Assembly (NCBI GenBank): GCA_040901795.1
Contig: JBBDYH010000057.1
Span: 1-33,340 of the forward strand
Reading direction: 5' to 3'
DNA from: JBBDYH01 sp040901795
Lineage (GTDB): Bacteria > Planctomycetota > Planctomycetia > Pirellulales > JALHPA01
Length of the DNA stretch: 33,340 nucleotides
Below the pieces are notes generated by a model. That model saw only the letters and a program-made list of their open reading frames with translations. It was not told the origin of the DNA and searched no databases. Of the stretch, positions 9,001 through 16,252 are shown piece by piece (position 1 is the first letter of the stretch; each line of letters begins with the position of its first letter). A program made the translations under genes and the position numbers.

Positions 9001-9825
9001 TTGCCCGTTGAGTGGCAGGATGCCTTGGCAATTCTTTACTTTGTCAGTCAGAGGGATCGGCTTGTCGAAGGCGCCATCGCCGTCGGCATCGCGGAGGAGC
9101 ACCAGGCCCCCCTCTTCGACCGAGGCCACGATCTCGCCAAATTCATTGAACGCCATCGTCAAAAGCGAGCCAGTTTGCTCGGCGGGAACAGCCGTTTCGA
9201 CGCGAAACTCGCGAGCGGTCTGGAAGCGGCTGGCCCCGCTCCCGTCGGCCAAGAGGACTTCGTCGAGCCAGGGCTTCGCCTGACCCAACGGCCCAACGAC
9301 GCGGGATGCCAGCCATTGGCTGTCGTTGAGTGTCGCCTTGGTCCAGTGAGCGGCCTCGCGAAGCGAGCTTTTCCAGGTGGCGTCGGTCGGGTAGGCGACA
9401 AACGTGCCACCGTTGGCCTTGACCAGCACGCGCGCGGCCAAACCCGCCGACGGAGTTTCCGCGTTCGTCACTTTGACGGCGATCGTGTTGCGGCCGGCGA
9501 CCAATAGCCTTGTCACGTCGTGCGTCTGCATCACGCGCCAGTTTTTGCCTTCACCCGCCTGGCGTCCGTTGACATAGAGCTCGTAGGCGTCGTCGGCAGT
9601 GATCTGTATCTCGGCCTGTTCGGGCTGCTCGGTCTGAATCGTCTTGCGAAAGTAGCAAGCGCCGGCGGGGACCTCGTGTTCCTGAGCCGGGGACCAGATC
9701 CACTGCGCATCTTGAGCGCTTGCAGTGCCGCCTAGGGGACTAGCATCGGGTGCGGCAAGCGCACTTGTGACGAGCACCGCCAAGGCAACAACCGCCGCAC
9801 GAATCTCTTTGATCGCCGTTTGCAT
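6013..9825 (-). CDS. Giant secreted PVC-type dehydrogenase with HEAT repeats and C-terminal haem c domain
   Basis: This 1270-residue protein begins with a signal peptide (about residues 1-25, ending SALAAP) after a good Shine-Dalgarno (gaggaagct-ATG). Next comes a beta-sandwich (about 35-180) with WIWSPAQ and ADDAYELYVNG, resembling the N-terminal jelly-roll seen in rhamnosidase-like proteins. A beta-propeller follows (about 190-555) with PGGVVIRTNTDG, GLRNAYDIAFN and VVGPDGALYFC, typical of the Planctomycetes/Verrucomicrobia 'putative membrane-bound dehydrogenase' family. A long alpha-helical HEAT-like region (about 560-1080) ends in a haem domain with AQCAACHRFG (CxxCH near residue 1135) and the IGPDLT segment. 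By family knowledge it is a periplasmic oxidoreductase passing electrons to its own haem; the substrate is unknown, sugars being the usual guess. It is monocistronic-looking, with 212 bp to recJ. Confidence 0.9.
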   Translation of the reverse strand: MQTAIKEIRAAVVALAVLVTSALAAPDASPLGGTASAQDAQWIWSPAQEHEVPAGACYFRKTIQTEQPEQAEIQITADDAYELYVNGRQAGEGKNWRVMQTHDVTRLLVAGRNTIAVKVTNAETPSAGLAARVLVKANGGTFVAYPTDATWKSSLREAAHWTKATLNDSQWLASRVVGPLGQAKPWLDEVLLADGSGASRFQTAREFRVETAVPAEQTGSLLTMAFNEFGEIVASVEEGGLVLLRDADGDGAFDKPIPLTDKVKNCQGILPLNGQLFVVGKGDDGFGFYRLTDTDTDGKPDEVKLLIKFTGESHEHGPHAAVLGPDGFIYIVLGNHTKAETESAASSPYRNAIEGDLLTPRYEDPRGHAAGIKAPGGVVIRTNTDGSVVETFAGGLRNAYDIAFNRQGDLFTYDSDMEWDAGLPWYRPTRVNLLTAGTECGWRSGWAVWPEYFYDSLPAVVDTGRGSPTGIAAYHHVMFPRRYHDALFVGDWAGGRILAVRMRPQGGTYTAEVETFVSGRPLNVTDLVVGPDGALYFCTGGRGTSGGIYRVVWNGRVPAAMTDPGRGIDAALRQPQLESAWARQQCAIVQQQMGETWSQQLPAVAEDAKFLIEQRLRALDLMQLLGPFPETSLLVRLSSDANERIRMKAAYLMGIHGDETTGAALVTLLADADTGVRRAACEALVRGEYRPPVETLLSALGSSERFIAFTATGVLERIPAAEWRETVLKSENARVFLQGSLALLSGGADREMIDQILRRNMQLQQGFLSDADFLDLLRLTELCLIRGQIKADEVPALRLRLADEYPTKSPHLNRELVRLLAYLKEPGANDRILEQLESELPQEDKMHIALHAPFVGGLTTNQKLELLTFLERARTLPGGHSFVGYIENVSRDFFTDLSDSERTLVLQEGAKWPSSALSVLAKLPPSVDAATLEQVRRLDQRLAEMEQTEPVRKLGIGVVAVLGRSGDAESMKYLREVYEHDPARRGYIAMALAQSPEGENWHLLVQSLPIVEGMFAQEVLQKLTKVEQTPEKPEPVRQVILRGLKLGDNGGQHAIALLEKWTGQKLAEATVKPSAALAAWQQWFTENYPNEPAPSLPADTAANRWTQDELLSYLSSAEALQAGPESGREVFVKAQCAACHRFGDYGESIGPDLTTVSQRFQKKEILESILHPSQVISDQYASRTVITRDGRSVTGIVAPQADGSLIVLQASGEKARVAKDEIDDVTPSKNSAMPEGLLNPLSLEEIAALFAYLSEPPRASVTSRRGASPR

Positions 9826-9962
9826 AGCTTCCTCGCACCAAATTGCAAAGATAGGCGCGGAAGGTTACAGAGAATTGGCAACCGGGACAAGAGAAGTTCC
9901 CAGCTTTGGCAGAAGAACAATAAACTGCGACGGCGGACTGTAGTCGTTCTTTCGTATCCCGT

Positions 9963-10379
9963 TTATGCGGCTCGTCTGGGGCAACATAAATACCGCTGGA
10001 TCTCTGTGATCAGCGCATCGGATGCCGCATGCTCCAGGTTCTCCGCCTCGTCATGGACGCGCTCCGCGTCCAGGCCTAAAACATGTGCCAGGAACCGTTC
10101 CAGCGTGCAATGTCGCCGAATGACTCGCTCGGCGATATCGAGACCGGCCGCAGTCAGCTGGCAGCCTCGATGAGCCTCATATGCGACCAGCCCCATTTTC
10201 GCGAGCCGCTGTACCATAACAGTTACGCTGCCAGGCACGAGCTGAAGCTCGTCGGCAATTTGACCGTTCAACGCAATACCAGCTTTTGAGCGCTGGCAAA
10301 TCTCATGGATGACCTTCAAGTAGTCTTCGACGGTCGAGGAGGCGATAGATTCGCGGTTTGGATCCAATCCTCTTGACAT
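9963..10379 (-). CDS. DtxR/MntR-family metal-dependent transcriptional regulator
   Basis: This 138-residue protein has an N-terminal winged helix (TVEDYLKVI, VPGSVTVMVQRLAKMGLV, residues ~16-75) and a metal-binding dimerisation domain (~80-130), without the C-terminal SH3-like domain of long DtxR proteins. By alignment from memory, the metal ligands map to H90 and E94, H109, and the ENLEH segment (E113, E116, H117). The Glu at 113 replaces the Cys102 of DtxR and matches the EGIEH ligand motif of MntR, suggesting Mn-like sensing, but the MntR Glu11 position is Lys22 here. The family binds DNA when loaded with Fe2+ or Mn2+. It is the last gene of the minus-strand metal operon, 52 bp after the ABC permease, with its own Shine-Dalgarno (gagagg). 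It is the obvious candidate to control the island, possibly with autoregulation. Confidence 0.92.
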   Translation of the reverse strand: MSRGLDPNRESIASSTVEDYLKVIHEICQRSKAGIALNGQIADELQLVPGSVTVMVQRLAKMGLVAYEAHRGCQLTAAGLDIAERVIRRHCTLERFLAHVLGLDAERVHDEAENLEHAASDALITEIQRYLCCPRRAA

Positions 10380-10431
10380 GACTGCCTCTCTACCACACTA
10401 AAGAGCCAAGGGCACCATCCGAAGGTCGATC

Positions 10432-11574
10432 TCAAACATGCCGTAATCCGGCGACAATTTCCGTACGTGCCGCCTGCCAGCCAGGGGCAATCCCGGCAAG
10501 GACGCCGACCGCCAGGGTGATAATTGCACCACTGGCGGCCAACTCCCATGACGGACGGAAGGCGATCGTCACGCCTTCGGCGCCCACCGAAAACCCCGAT
10601 AATCCAAGCAGCAGCAAGCCGGCTCCGACGCCGAGGACACCACCGGCCAGGCTCTGAATAACGCTTTCGGTGATAACCAGGCGGAAGATGCGCGCCGGGC
10701 GCAATCCAAGAGTTTGAAGCACCGCATGCTCTTTGATGCGATCCTGCACGGCCATGACGGTAGTCGTTGCCACCAGTGCTAGAACCAGGCCCACGCAGCC
10801 GTAGCCGAGGTAGTGAGCAAAGCCGATGAGTTCGGCGAGATCCGATATGGTGTCCGCCTGAAAGACGCCCTTTGTGCGAGTCGTCGTGACCACTGGGCCG
10901 GCGCGGAAGTGCTGATCGATCGCCGAAGCGGTCTTGTCGGCATCGACGTTTTCGCCCAGACGAACCTCAAACAGCGTCACGGTGCCCACGGACTCCCGCC
11001 CCTTGGCGCGCTGCAAAAAGTCCAGATGCGTGTAGATGAGACTCTCTTCGGCGGCAACGGGAGACCGGAAGATGCCGACCACCGACACCGTAATATCGCC
11101 GATGGAGAACTTGTCTCCCACGCCAAGACCGCGCCGTTGAGCTACACCCGCGCCTACTAGTGCGGCGTCGGATCGGCCTTTGAACTCATTCCAACTGCCG
11201 CCTTCCAGTTCAAGATTTCGGGCGATCTGCAGTTTTTCCGCCGGCATCCCATTGAACACAATCACGTCGAGGCTTGCGCGACAGTTGTTCGTATAGACCT
11301 TGATCGGTACGACATCTTGTACGCCCGGCATTTTGCCGATCTCGCGCGCGTAGTCCTGCGGGAGCTTGCTGCTCGCTGGACAGAAGCGGTTCTCTTGAAA
11401 AACGATCAGCGTGCGGGCCGCCTGCTTGTCCTCGGTAAGCCGCGCCAAGCCTTGCTGGACGGATCCCACCATGCAGAACACGAACAGGGCAACGGCGGAA
11501 CCGCTTACGGTCAACGCCGTGCGGGCGCGATGCCGCCAGAGGCTCTTCAATACATAAGGTGCAAATCCCAGCAT
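10432..11574 (-). CDS. FtsX/MacB-type ABC transporter permease (first of two)
   Basis: This 380-residue inner-membrane protein has one N-terminal membrane helix (residues ~18-38, after KSLWRHRARTALTV), a large extracytoplasmic MacB-type domain (~40-245), then three C-terminal helices of the FtsX domain with VMAVQDRIKEHAVLQTLGLRPARIF as the conserved cytoplasmic coupling segment. Proteins of this type do not pump through a channel but couple ATP hydrolysis to movements of the periplasmic domain. The ATG follows the ATPase stop codon by two bases, so the two are probably translationally coupled. With the second permease at 13947-15116 it likely forms a heterodimer around one ATPase pair, as in LolCDE. 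The extracytoplasmic domain contains two cysteines (NRFCPASS and NNCRASL) that might bind metal or form a disulfide. Confidence 0.93.
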   Translation of the reverse strand: MLGFAPYVLKSLWRHRARTALTVSGSAVALFVFCMVGSVQQGLARLTEDKQAARTLIVFQENRFCPASSKLPQDYAREIGKMPGVQDVVPIKVYTNNCRASLDVIVFNGMPAEKLQIARNLELEGGSWNEFKGRSDAALVGAGVAQRRGLGVGDKFSIGDITVSVVGIFRSPVAAEESLIYTHLDFLQRAKGRESVGTVTLFEVRLGENVDADKTASAIDQHFRAGPVVTTTRTKGVFQADTISDLAELIGFAHYLGYGCVGLVLALVATTTVMAVQDRIKEHAVLQTLGLRPARIFRLVITESVIQSLAGGVLGVGAGLLLLGLSGFSVGAEGVTIAFRPSWELAASGAIITLAVGVLAGIAPGWQAARTEIVAGLRHV

Positions 11575-11576
11575 GG

Positions 11577-12299
11577 TCAGGCCCTCTTTTCTTGATAGCT
11601 GCTGGCGAACTCAGATTCGCGCCGGTTCACTTCGACAAGCTGTCCTTCCTCAAGCCGGTACTGCCTTCCCGCCAAACCACCGACTCTGGAGTCGTGGGTG
11701 ACGACGAGCAGCGTCATACCGAGTTCCACATTGAGACGCTCGAGGAGTTCCAGGATCTGTTCGGTTGTGTGGGCGTCCAAGTCACCGGTCGGCTCGTCGC
11801 CAACGATGATCGTCGGGTTCGCCACAATGGCGCGAGCGATGCCGACCCGCTGCTCCTGCCCGCCCGAAAGCTGGCGGGGGTAGTGCTCCGCGCGATCAAG
11901 CAGGTTTACCGCCTCCAAAGCGATCTCCACCCGCTTGCGGCGTTCGGCAGCGGACATGGAAAGCAAGAGCAGAGGCAGTTCGACATTCTCGTACGCCGTC
12001 AGAACTGGAATCAGATTATGCGTTTGGAAAATGTAACCGATGTTGGCAGCCCGCCAATCGGCGAGCTTTGAGCGCGAAAGCTGCGTAATGTCCGTACCGT
12101 TGACAATAATCTGGCCTGATGTGGGCCGATCGATCCCCGTAATGGCGTTGAGCAACGTGCTCTTGCCGCTGCCGCTGGCGCCCATCAGCGAGACGAAGTC
12201 ACCCTTGTGAATGTCCAAGTTCGCTTCTCGCAAGGGAACGATCTTTTCATCCCCCTTGCGAAACTCCTTCGTGAGATTGCGGACCTCGACTAGTGCCAT
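11577..12299 (-). CDS. LolD/MacB-type ABC transporter ATP-binding protein
   Basis: This is a 240-residue cytoplasmic ATPase. Walker A is GASGSGKST (residues ~40-48), the Q-loop is FQTHNLIP (~91-98), the signature is LSGGQEQR (~144-151), Walker B is TIIVGDEPTGDLD (~163-175), and the switch His lies in VVTHDSR. The extended signature and the GDLD after Walker B are typical of the LolD/MacB/FtsE class that pairs with FtsX-type permeases. A strong Shine-Dalgarno (gggagg) precedes the ATG. It lies between the adaptor (22 bp upstream) and the permease (2 bp downstream), in a compact operon. It powers the two FtsX-type permeases encoded beside it. Confidence 0.96.
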   Translation of the reverse strand: MALVEVRNLTKEFRKGDEKIVPLREANLDIHKGDFVSLMGASGSGKSTLLNAITGIDRPTSGQIIVNGTDITQLSRSKLADWRAANIGYIFQTHNLIPVLTAYENVELPLLLLSMSAAERRKRVEIALEAVNLLDRAEHYPRQLSGGQEQRVGIARAIVANPTIIVGDEPTGDLDAHTTEQILELLERLNVELGMTLLVVTHDSRVGGLAGRQYRLEEGQLVEVNRRESEFASSYQEKRA

Positions 12300-12321
12300 T
12301 GCAGCCTCCCAGGGTTAACCG

Positions 12322-13926
12322 TTATTGCTTCTTGCCCGAATCGATTGTCGCTTGGCTTGCCACCGCAACGCCGCGCGACGCACCCAGCGTCGTGTCGAGG
12401 CCCGTAATCGTGATCCGGCCGCCATCTTCCACGCCTTCCCGCCCACCAACGATCAGCTTGTCGGTAACCGTCAATCCTTCGATCACCTCGACCAGTTCCT
12501 CGGTGCCGGCTCTGCCGAGCCGTACGGTTTGCCTTTGGGCAATACTGTTGTGCTGATCGGCCACCCAGACTTCCGCCGACTCGCCGGCTTGATTTACAAG
12601 CTGGCGAGGAATCAGCATCTGTAGTTGCTCCTTGCTTTCACTCGACTGATTCTCCCGTTTGGGCGCCAGGAAGGTGACCCGGGCGAGCATCTCGGGTCGA
12701 ATTGCAGAAGGAGGGTCGCTCACGCTGACTTTGACTTCTAACGTGTTCTTCGCGATGTCGGCCGACGACGTAATGCTCAGCACTTCGCCGGAAATGGGTG
12801 CGGTTGCGGCCGCAGTCTCGATCTGGACCGGGGCGCCGATCTGCACCTGCCGCACGTCTTCGAGGCGAACGTCGGCTCGGACCTGGAGCATCTTCGGATC
12901 ATACAGACTTACGACGACGCTTGCATCGCGCTCCGAGGCCGGGCTTAGCCCCATCAGGCGCTGACCAGGGCGTGCGTTAAGCGAGAGCACACGACCAGAG
13001 ATCGGTGAGCGGATGGTCATACGATCGAACCGCAGTTTTGCGGCTTCGACGGCCAGCTCGGCCTGCCGGCAGCGGGCTTGAGTTGCCTTTACCGCGGCTG
13101 CCGCTTCGCCCACCTGCTTCGTCTGGTCGGTCTTGAGGTCGAGCTGCTTCTGCAATGTGTCGCGCTTTTGCCTGAGCTTTTCGATCTGGCGTTCAAGGTT
13201 CGGTTTGCGGGAGTTCAGTTCATCGAGCGCGACCTTGGAAGCGATGTAATCGTTCTCGGCTTGCTGCACGAGTCGGCCGGCCACAGCTCCCTCGGCGCGG
13301 CGGCGCTGCGATAACTGTTCCTCGGTAAACCGGAGCCTGGCCTCAGCCGAGTGAATTGCGAACGGCAGATTCAGCAGCTCGCCTTCCACCTTGGCAAGCG
13401 CCGATTCCGCGTCCGCCAAGGCTGCTTGCAACTCGAGAGGCTGCTGAAGTTTCGTCTGTGCGGCATTCAGAGTTGCCCTCGCTCCCTCGCACTCGGCCTC
13501 GCGCAGTTCCAGAGCTGCTTCGCTGTCGTCGAGCGCGATTCGGGCGTCAGCGTCGATCAGTGTCGCCACCGGCTCGCCCTTCTTGACCTCCTGTCCTTGC
13601 ACTACAAGGAGTTGATCGACTACGCCCTCGGTTAGAGCGGTTGCCATCACAGGTGTCGGCCGCGGCTCCACCCACCCGGCAGCCTGGAAGAGCGGAGTTC
13701 CCGACTGCTGAACTTCCGCGCGTGAGACAATCACGGGCGTCACGGTGACGGGCGTGGCGGCACTGAAGCTGGCGCGCGCCGACCAGGCCAACAGGCCAAC
13801 GAAGGCGCACAACATTCCCAGCGGCAACACGTACCGCGTCAGAAGATGGCGTTTGCGCTTTCTGGCAGCCGGCTTGTCGCCGGCGCGCTGGATCGTTAAC
13901 TGCTGCAGGTCAATTGTCGAGGCCAT
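12322..13926 (-). CDS. HlyD/MacA-type periplasmic adaptor (membrane fusion protein)
   Basis: This 534-residue protein has a basic cytoplasmic tail (ARKRKRHLLTR), one membrane anchor (residues ~31-50), a lipoyl/barrel-sandwich half (VVDQLLVVQGQEVKKGEPVATLIDADARIAL), a long charged coiled coil (~130-285), and the second lipoyl half with TIRSPISGRVLSLNARPGQ. Beta-barrel and membrane-proximal domains follow. The family bridges inner-membrane transporters to an outer-membrane channel. Sitting 20 bp after one ABC permease and 22 bp before the ATPase, it makes this a tripartite MacAB- or DevBCA-like system. No TolC-like protein is in this operon; the frameshifted one at 17417-18890 in the divergent operon is the only nearby candidate partner. 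Confidence 0.93.
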   Translation of the reverse strand: MASTIDLQQLTIQRAGDKPAARKRKRHLLTRYVLPLGMLCAFVGLLAWSARASFSAATPVTVTPVIVSRAEVQQSGTPLFQAAGWVEPRPTPVMATALTEGVVDQLLVVQGQEVKKGEPVATLIDADARIALDDSEAALELREAECEGARATLNAAQTKLQQPLELQAALADAESALAKVEGELLNLPFAIHSAEARLRFTEEQLSQRRRAEGAVAGRLVQQAENDYIASKVALDELNSRKPNLERQIEKLRQKRDTLQKQLDLKTDQTKQVGEAAAAVKATQARCRQAELAVEAAKLRFDRMTIRSPISGRVLSLNARPGQRLMGLSPASERDASVVVSLYDPKMLQVRADVRLEDVRQVQIGAPVQIETAAATAPISGEVLSITSSADIAKNTLEVKVSVSDPPSAIRPEMLARVTFLAPKRENQSSESKEQLQMLIPRQLVNQAGESAEVWVADQHNSIAQRQTVRLGRAGTEELVEVIEGLTVTDKLIVGGREGVEDGGRITITGLDTTLGASRGVAVASQATIDSGKKQ

Positions 13927-13946
13927 GAATTCCGCTCACAAGTACG

Positions 13947-15116
13947 TTAGACAGCCTTGAGCCCTTCAACGATTGAGTAGCGCAGGGCTTTAATCGACGG
14001 AGGCATCGCGCCCAACACGCCGAGCAAAGCTCCAGTCCCGCAGCCCACGAGGATCCCCATACTGTCCACCTTAAGGGCGAAGGCCCCCATGGTGAACCGT
14101 ACGGCAGTTCCATTGACGAAGACGAGCGCGATTGCCGCGGCGACCAGCGAGCCGGCTATCGAGAGCAGCGCCCCTTCCTGGATCAGGCTCACAACAATCG
14201 AACGTCGGCGGAACCCAACTGCTTGGAGAGTCGAAAGCTCGCGAACACGGCCCACCACCGCGCCGTACATCGTGTTCAGTCCTGCGAAGACGCCTGCGCC
14301 CGCGACAAGCCCCACGACAATCCATCCCAGCATGCGAACTGGTTGATAGTGTTTTTGCAGCGAGGCGTAATAGTCCGTTTCACGGACGGCTTGCAGCTCC
14401 AGGCTCTTCTGTTCCTTGGCAAACATCACCACGTCGGCCGCGCTTTTGGGATCCTTAACTCCAACGGCGACGAGGCTGTAGTCCTGGCGTTTCAGAGCCT
14501 GCTGTAAGTCCGGCAAGTTGCACCATATCTCCGACTCAAACGCGGCGCCGCTCGCACTGAAGCGGCCGCTCACCTTCCATTCGCGACCGTCGAACTTCAC
14601 GCTGCTGCCCGTAGCTAATTCCTCGGGACTACATCCCAGCTTCGCGGCCACCAGACGGCCGACGGCAATCTCGCCGGGACCGGGCCATTTGCCGTCAACG
14701 ATCTCTACTTGCTTGCGAAGGAGAGGAGCGGTCGTCGTCACGCCACGGACGATTCCCAGCGCCGGCGATCCACGATCCGCCGTCTCGATGCGCGACCCGA
14801 TGTACAGTTCGGGCGACACAAAAGTGACGCCAAATCGATGATCTACGTTCTCGACGCTGGCAGATAACAACGCCGCGGTCCGCGCCGGGATGGCAGAGTT
14901 CTCAATGTCTGTGCCGGCATTCATGCCATAGACCAGCACCACGTTCGGATCTCCGCTGACGGCCAGCGAAGCTTCCAAGCCACGTATGACCGCAACGACG
15001 ATGAACACGAGCAGGACGACCGTCGTCAGGCCGGCGAGCGTGAGCGCGCTCCGCGTTGGCCGGCGGAACAGGTTCCGCACGCCGTATTCCCAAGGTAGCA
15101 ATCGCAGACGAAGCAT
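13947..15116 (-). CDS. FtsX/MacB-type ABC transporter permease (second of two)
   Basis: This 389-residue permease starts LPWEYGVRNLFRRPTRSALTL, a typical amphipathic entry into the first membrane helix (~22-45). An extracytoplasmic MacB-like domain covers ~48-260, with AVGRLVAAKLGCSPEELA and FDGREWKVSGRF, the latter recalling the usual GDTL..G..F..VVG motif of the family. Three C-terminal helices carry the FtsX signature GRVRELSTLQAVGFRRRSIV. It differs from the other permease of the operon in sequence, so the two are not a recent duplication. It is preceded by the lipoprotein gene (53 bp gap) and followed by the adaptor (20 bp gap). Likely role: one half of a heterodimeric mechanotransmitter driven by the LolD-type ATPase. 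Confidence 0.93.
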   Translation of the reverse strand: MLRLRLLPWEYGVRNLFRRPTRSALTLAGLTTVVLLVFIVVAVIRGLEASLAVSGDPNVVLVYGMNAGTDIENSAIPARTAALLSASVENVDHRFGVTFVSPELYIGSRIETADRGSPALGIVRGVTTTAPLLRKQVEIVDGKWPGPGEIAVGRLVAAKLGCSPEELATGSSVKFDGREWKVSGRFSASGAAFESEIWCNLPDLQQALKRQDYSLVAVGVKDPKSAADVVMFAKEQKSLELQAVRETDYYASLQKHYQPVRMLGWIVVGLVAGAGVFAGLNTMYGAVVGRVRELSTLQAVGFRRRSIVVSLIQEGALLSIAGSLVAAAIALVFVNGTAVRFTMGAFALKVDSMGILVGCGTGALLGVLGAMPPSIKALRYSIVEGLKAV

Positions 15117-15169
15117 GTTTGACCTACCGGGCCTGGAGTGATGCCAATTCTCGCGACGTGAATGACACG

Positions 15170-15688
15170 CTAACGACGTACGTAAATTCCGCTCGCCAGG
15201 ACGCTCAAATTGCCTGATTCGTCGCGTTTGGCCCGACCCTTGACGACGATCATTTCCAATTCCTTCACGCCGAGGAGCCTTCGAGCATCGACTGCAAGCA
15301 CTTTTCCCTGCGCATCAACGAACTTGATGACGGCCGTGGCGTCAGCCAGTTCGTCTGAGTGGCAGTTGCACTCCTCATCGCAGGCTTCGTCGGCCGTGAT
15401 ACCGCTCGACGGATCAACCAGTACAAAGGCCGCCCGTCCCTCGATCCACGGGGCAACACCGCCGCCGATGCGGCCAACCACGACCAATTCGTCGTCGTCG
15501 CCGGCCATCTGGCGCGCGCGAATCACCCCCACTGCTCCTTCCGGTTCATGGCTGAGCAAATACTTCCGGCCGTCGATATTCGCCCCCGACTCGCTGCTCG
15601 CGGCCGCATCTGTGGAACTTGTCCCGCAGCCGGTTGCAAACAACCCCGCGGCAACAACAATCGCCGCAATAGTCTCACGGAGACTCAT
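15170..15688 (-). CDS. Lipoprotein with Cys/His cluster, possible OB-fold
   Basis: This is a 172-residue predicted lipoprotein: the signal peptide ends LFATGC with Cys21 as the lipidation site. A low-complexity Ala/Ser spacer precedes a domain of ~125 residues whose strand pattern (ELVVVGRIGGG, AAFVLVDP, AVIKFVDAQGKVLAVDARR, LEMIVVKGRAKR) resembles a small OB-fold. Inserted in it is ACDEECNCHSDE (Cys103, Cys107, Cys109, His110), a compact cluster well suited to bind a soft metal such as Cu(I) or Zn. I do not know a named family. It has a good Shine-Dalgarno (agagagg). Lying between the HMA-domain gene and the ABC transporter genes, it could present metal to the adaptor or permeases; that role is inferred from position. 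Confidence 0.85.
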   Translation of the reverse strand: MSLRETIAAIVVAAGLFATGCGTSSTDAAASSESGANIDGRKYLLSHEPEGAVGVIRARQMAGDDDELVVVGRIGGGVAPWIEGRAAFVLVDPSSGITADEACDEECNCHSDELADATAVIKFVDAQGKVLAVDARRLLGVKELEMIVVKGRAKRDESGNLSVLASGIYVRR

Positions 15689-15743
15689 GATTCACCTCTC
15701 TGAAGATCTCGATGTAAGGGTGAAGGTGTTGCCATTGCGGCAA

Positions 15744-16061
15744 TCACGACGTGGGTTTGGTTTTGAACTTTCCGCTCGGTCCGTCCAGCACAAGCGGCTT
15801 ATCGTTGGCCGACTCGACGGCTTCCCAGAGAGCCCGCGGTGATACCTTGTTCTTGGAGATGACGAAGAGCGTCTTTTTCTTCACGTCAACCTTGACCTCG
15901 GCCACGCCCCGCACTTCGTAGAGCTTGGCCCCGATCCTCTTGGCGCAGTTGGCGCAGTGCATCTTTTCGACCGTGATCACGGTGGGAGGCAACTCGGCGG
16001 CGATCGCGGTGGAAACCGAGATCGAGAGAACTGCCAACAGTGCAAAAACCTTGGACTTCAT
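15744..16061 (-). CDS. Secreted heavy-metal-associated (HMA) domain protein
   Basis: This 105-residue protein consists of a signal peptide (MKSKVFALLAVLSISVSTAIAA) and one ferredoxin-like HMA domain. The metal-binding loop is EKMHCANCAKRI (Cys36, Cys39), matching the GMxCxxC motif of CopZ/MerP-like proteins; the rest (VRGVAEVKVDVKKKTLFVI) is the normal beta-alpha-beta pattern. The start at 16061 was chosen over an upstream in-frame one because it begins the signal peptide and follows ggag at suitable spacing. Being secreted it is closer to a periplasmic MerP-like carrier than to cytoplasmic CopZ. It leads the operon with the lipoprotein and the tripartite ABC system, so it probably supplies or scavenges a metal (Cu, Zn or Hg class) in the periplasm. 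Confidence 0.93.
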   Translation of the reverse strand: MKSKVFALLAVLSISVSTAIAAELPPTVITVEKMHCANCAKRIGAKLYEVRGVAEVKVDVKKKTLFVISKNKVSPRALWEAVESANDKPLVLDGPSGKFKTKPTS

Positions 16062-16096
16062 GACTGACTCCGTTGTTAATGAGAGGAACCTTAGTG

Positions 16097-16113
16097 GGTG
16101 ATTAGTGATCACC
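16097..16113. promoter_or_regulatory. Candidate operator palindrome upstream of the HMA operon
   Basis: A perfect 6-bp inverted repeat, ggtgat-tagtg-atcacc, lies 36-52 bp upstream of the HMA-gene start, where a repressor site would be expected. It does not match the DtxR consensus I know closely, so binding by the DtxR-type protein at 9963 is only a hypothesis. Confidence 0.3.
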
Positions 16114-16252
16114 GCCATGCTGAAAGGTGCGAATGCAACCAAGTCGCGCGCCAAGCATTTATCTGCGGCGCGGAACAGGCCAGGGGTCTAGCGGGCGCTA
16201 CAAACCTGCGTGCGAATCGAGCCGCGAGGCGTGTGCCTAAGAGTACGACCGA

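Noticed and set aside
8605..9507. 300-codon open frame on the plus strand inside the dehydrogenase gene
   Set aside because: Antisense to well-conserved propeller sequence, no ribosome site, no recognisable domain.
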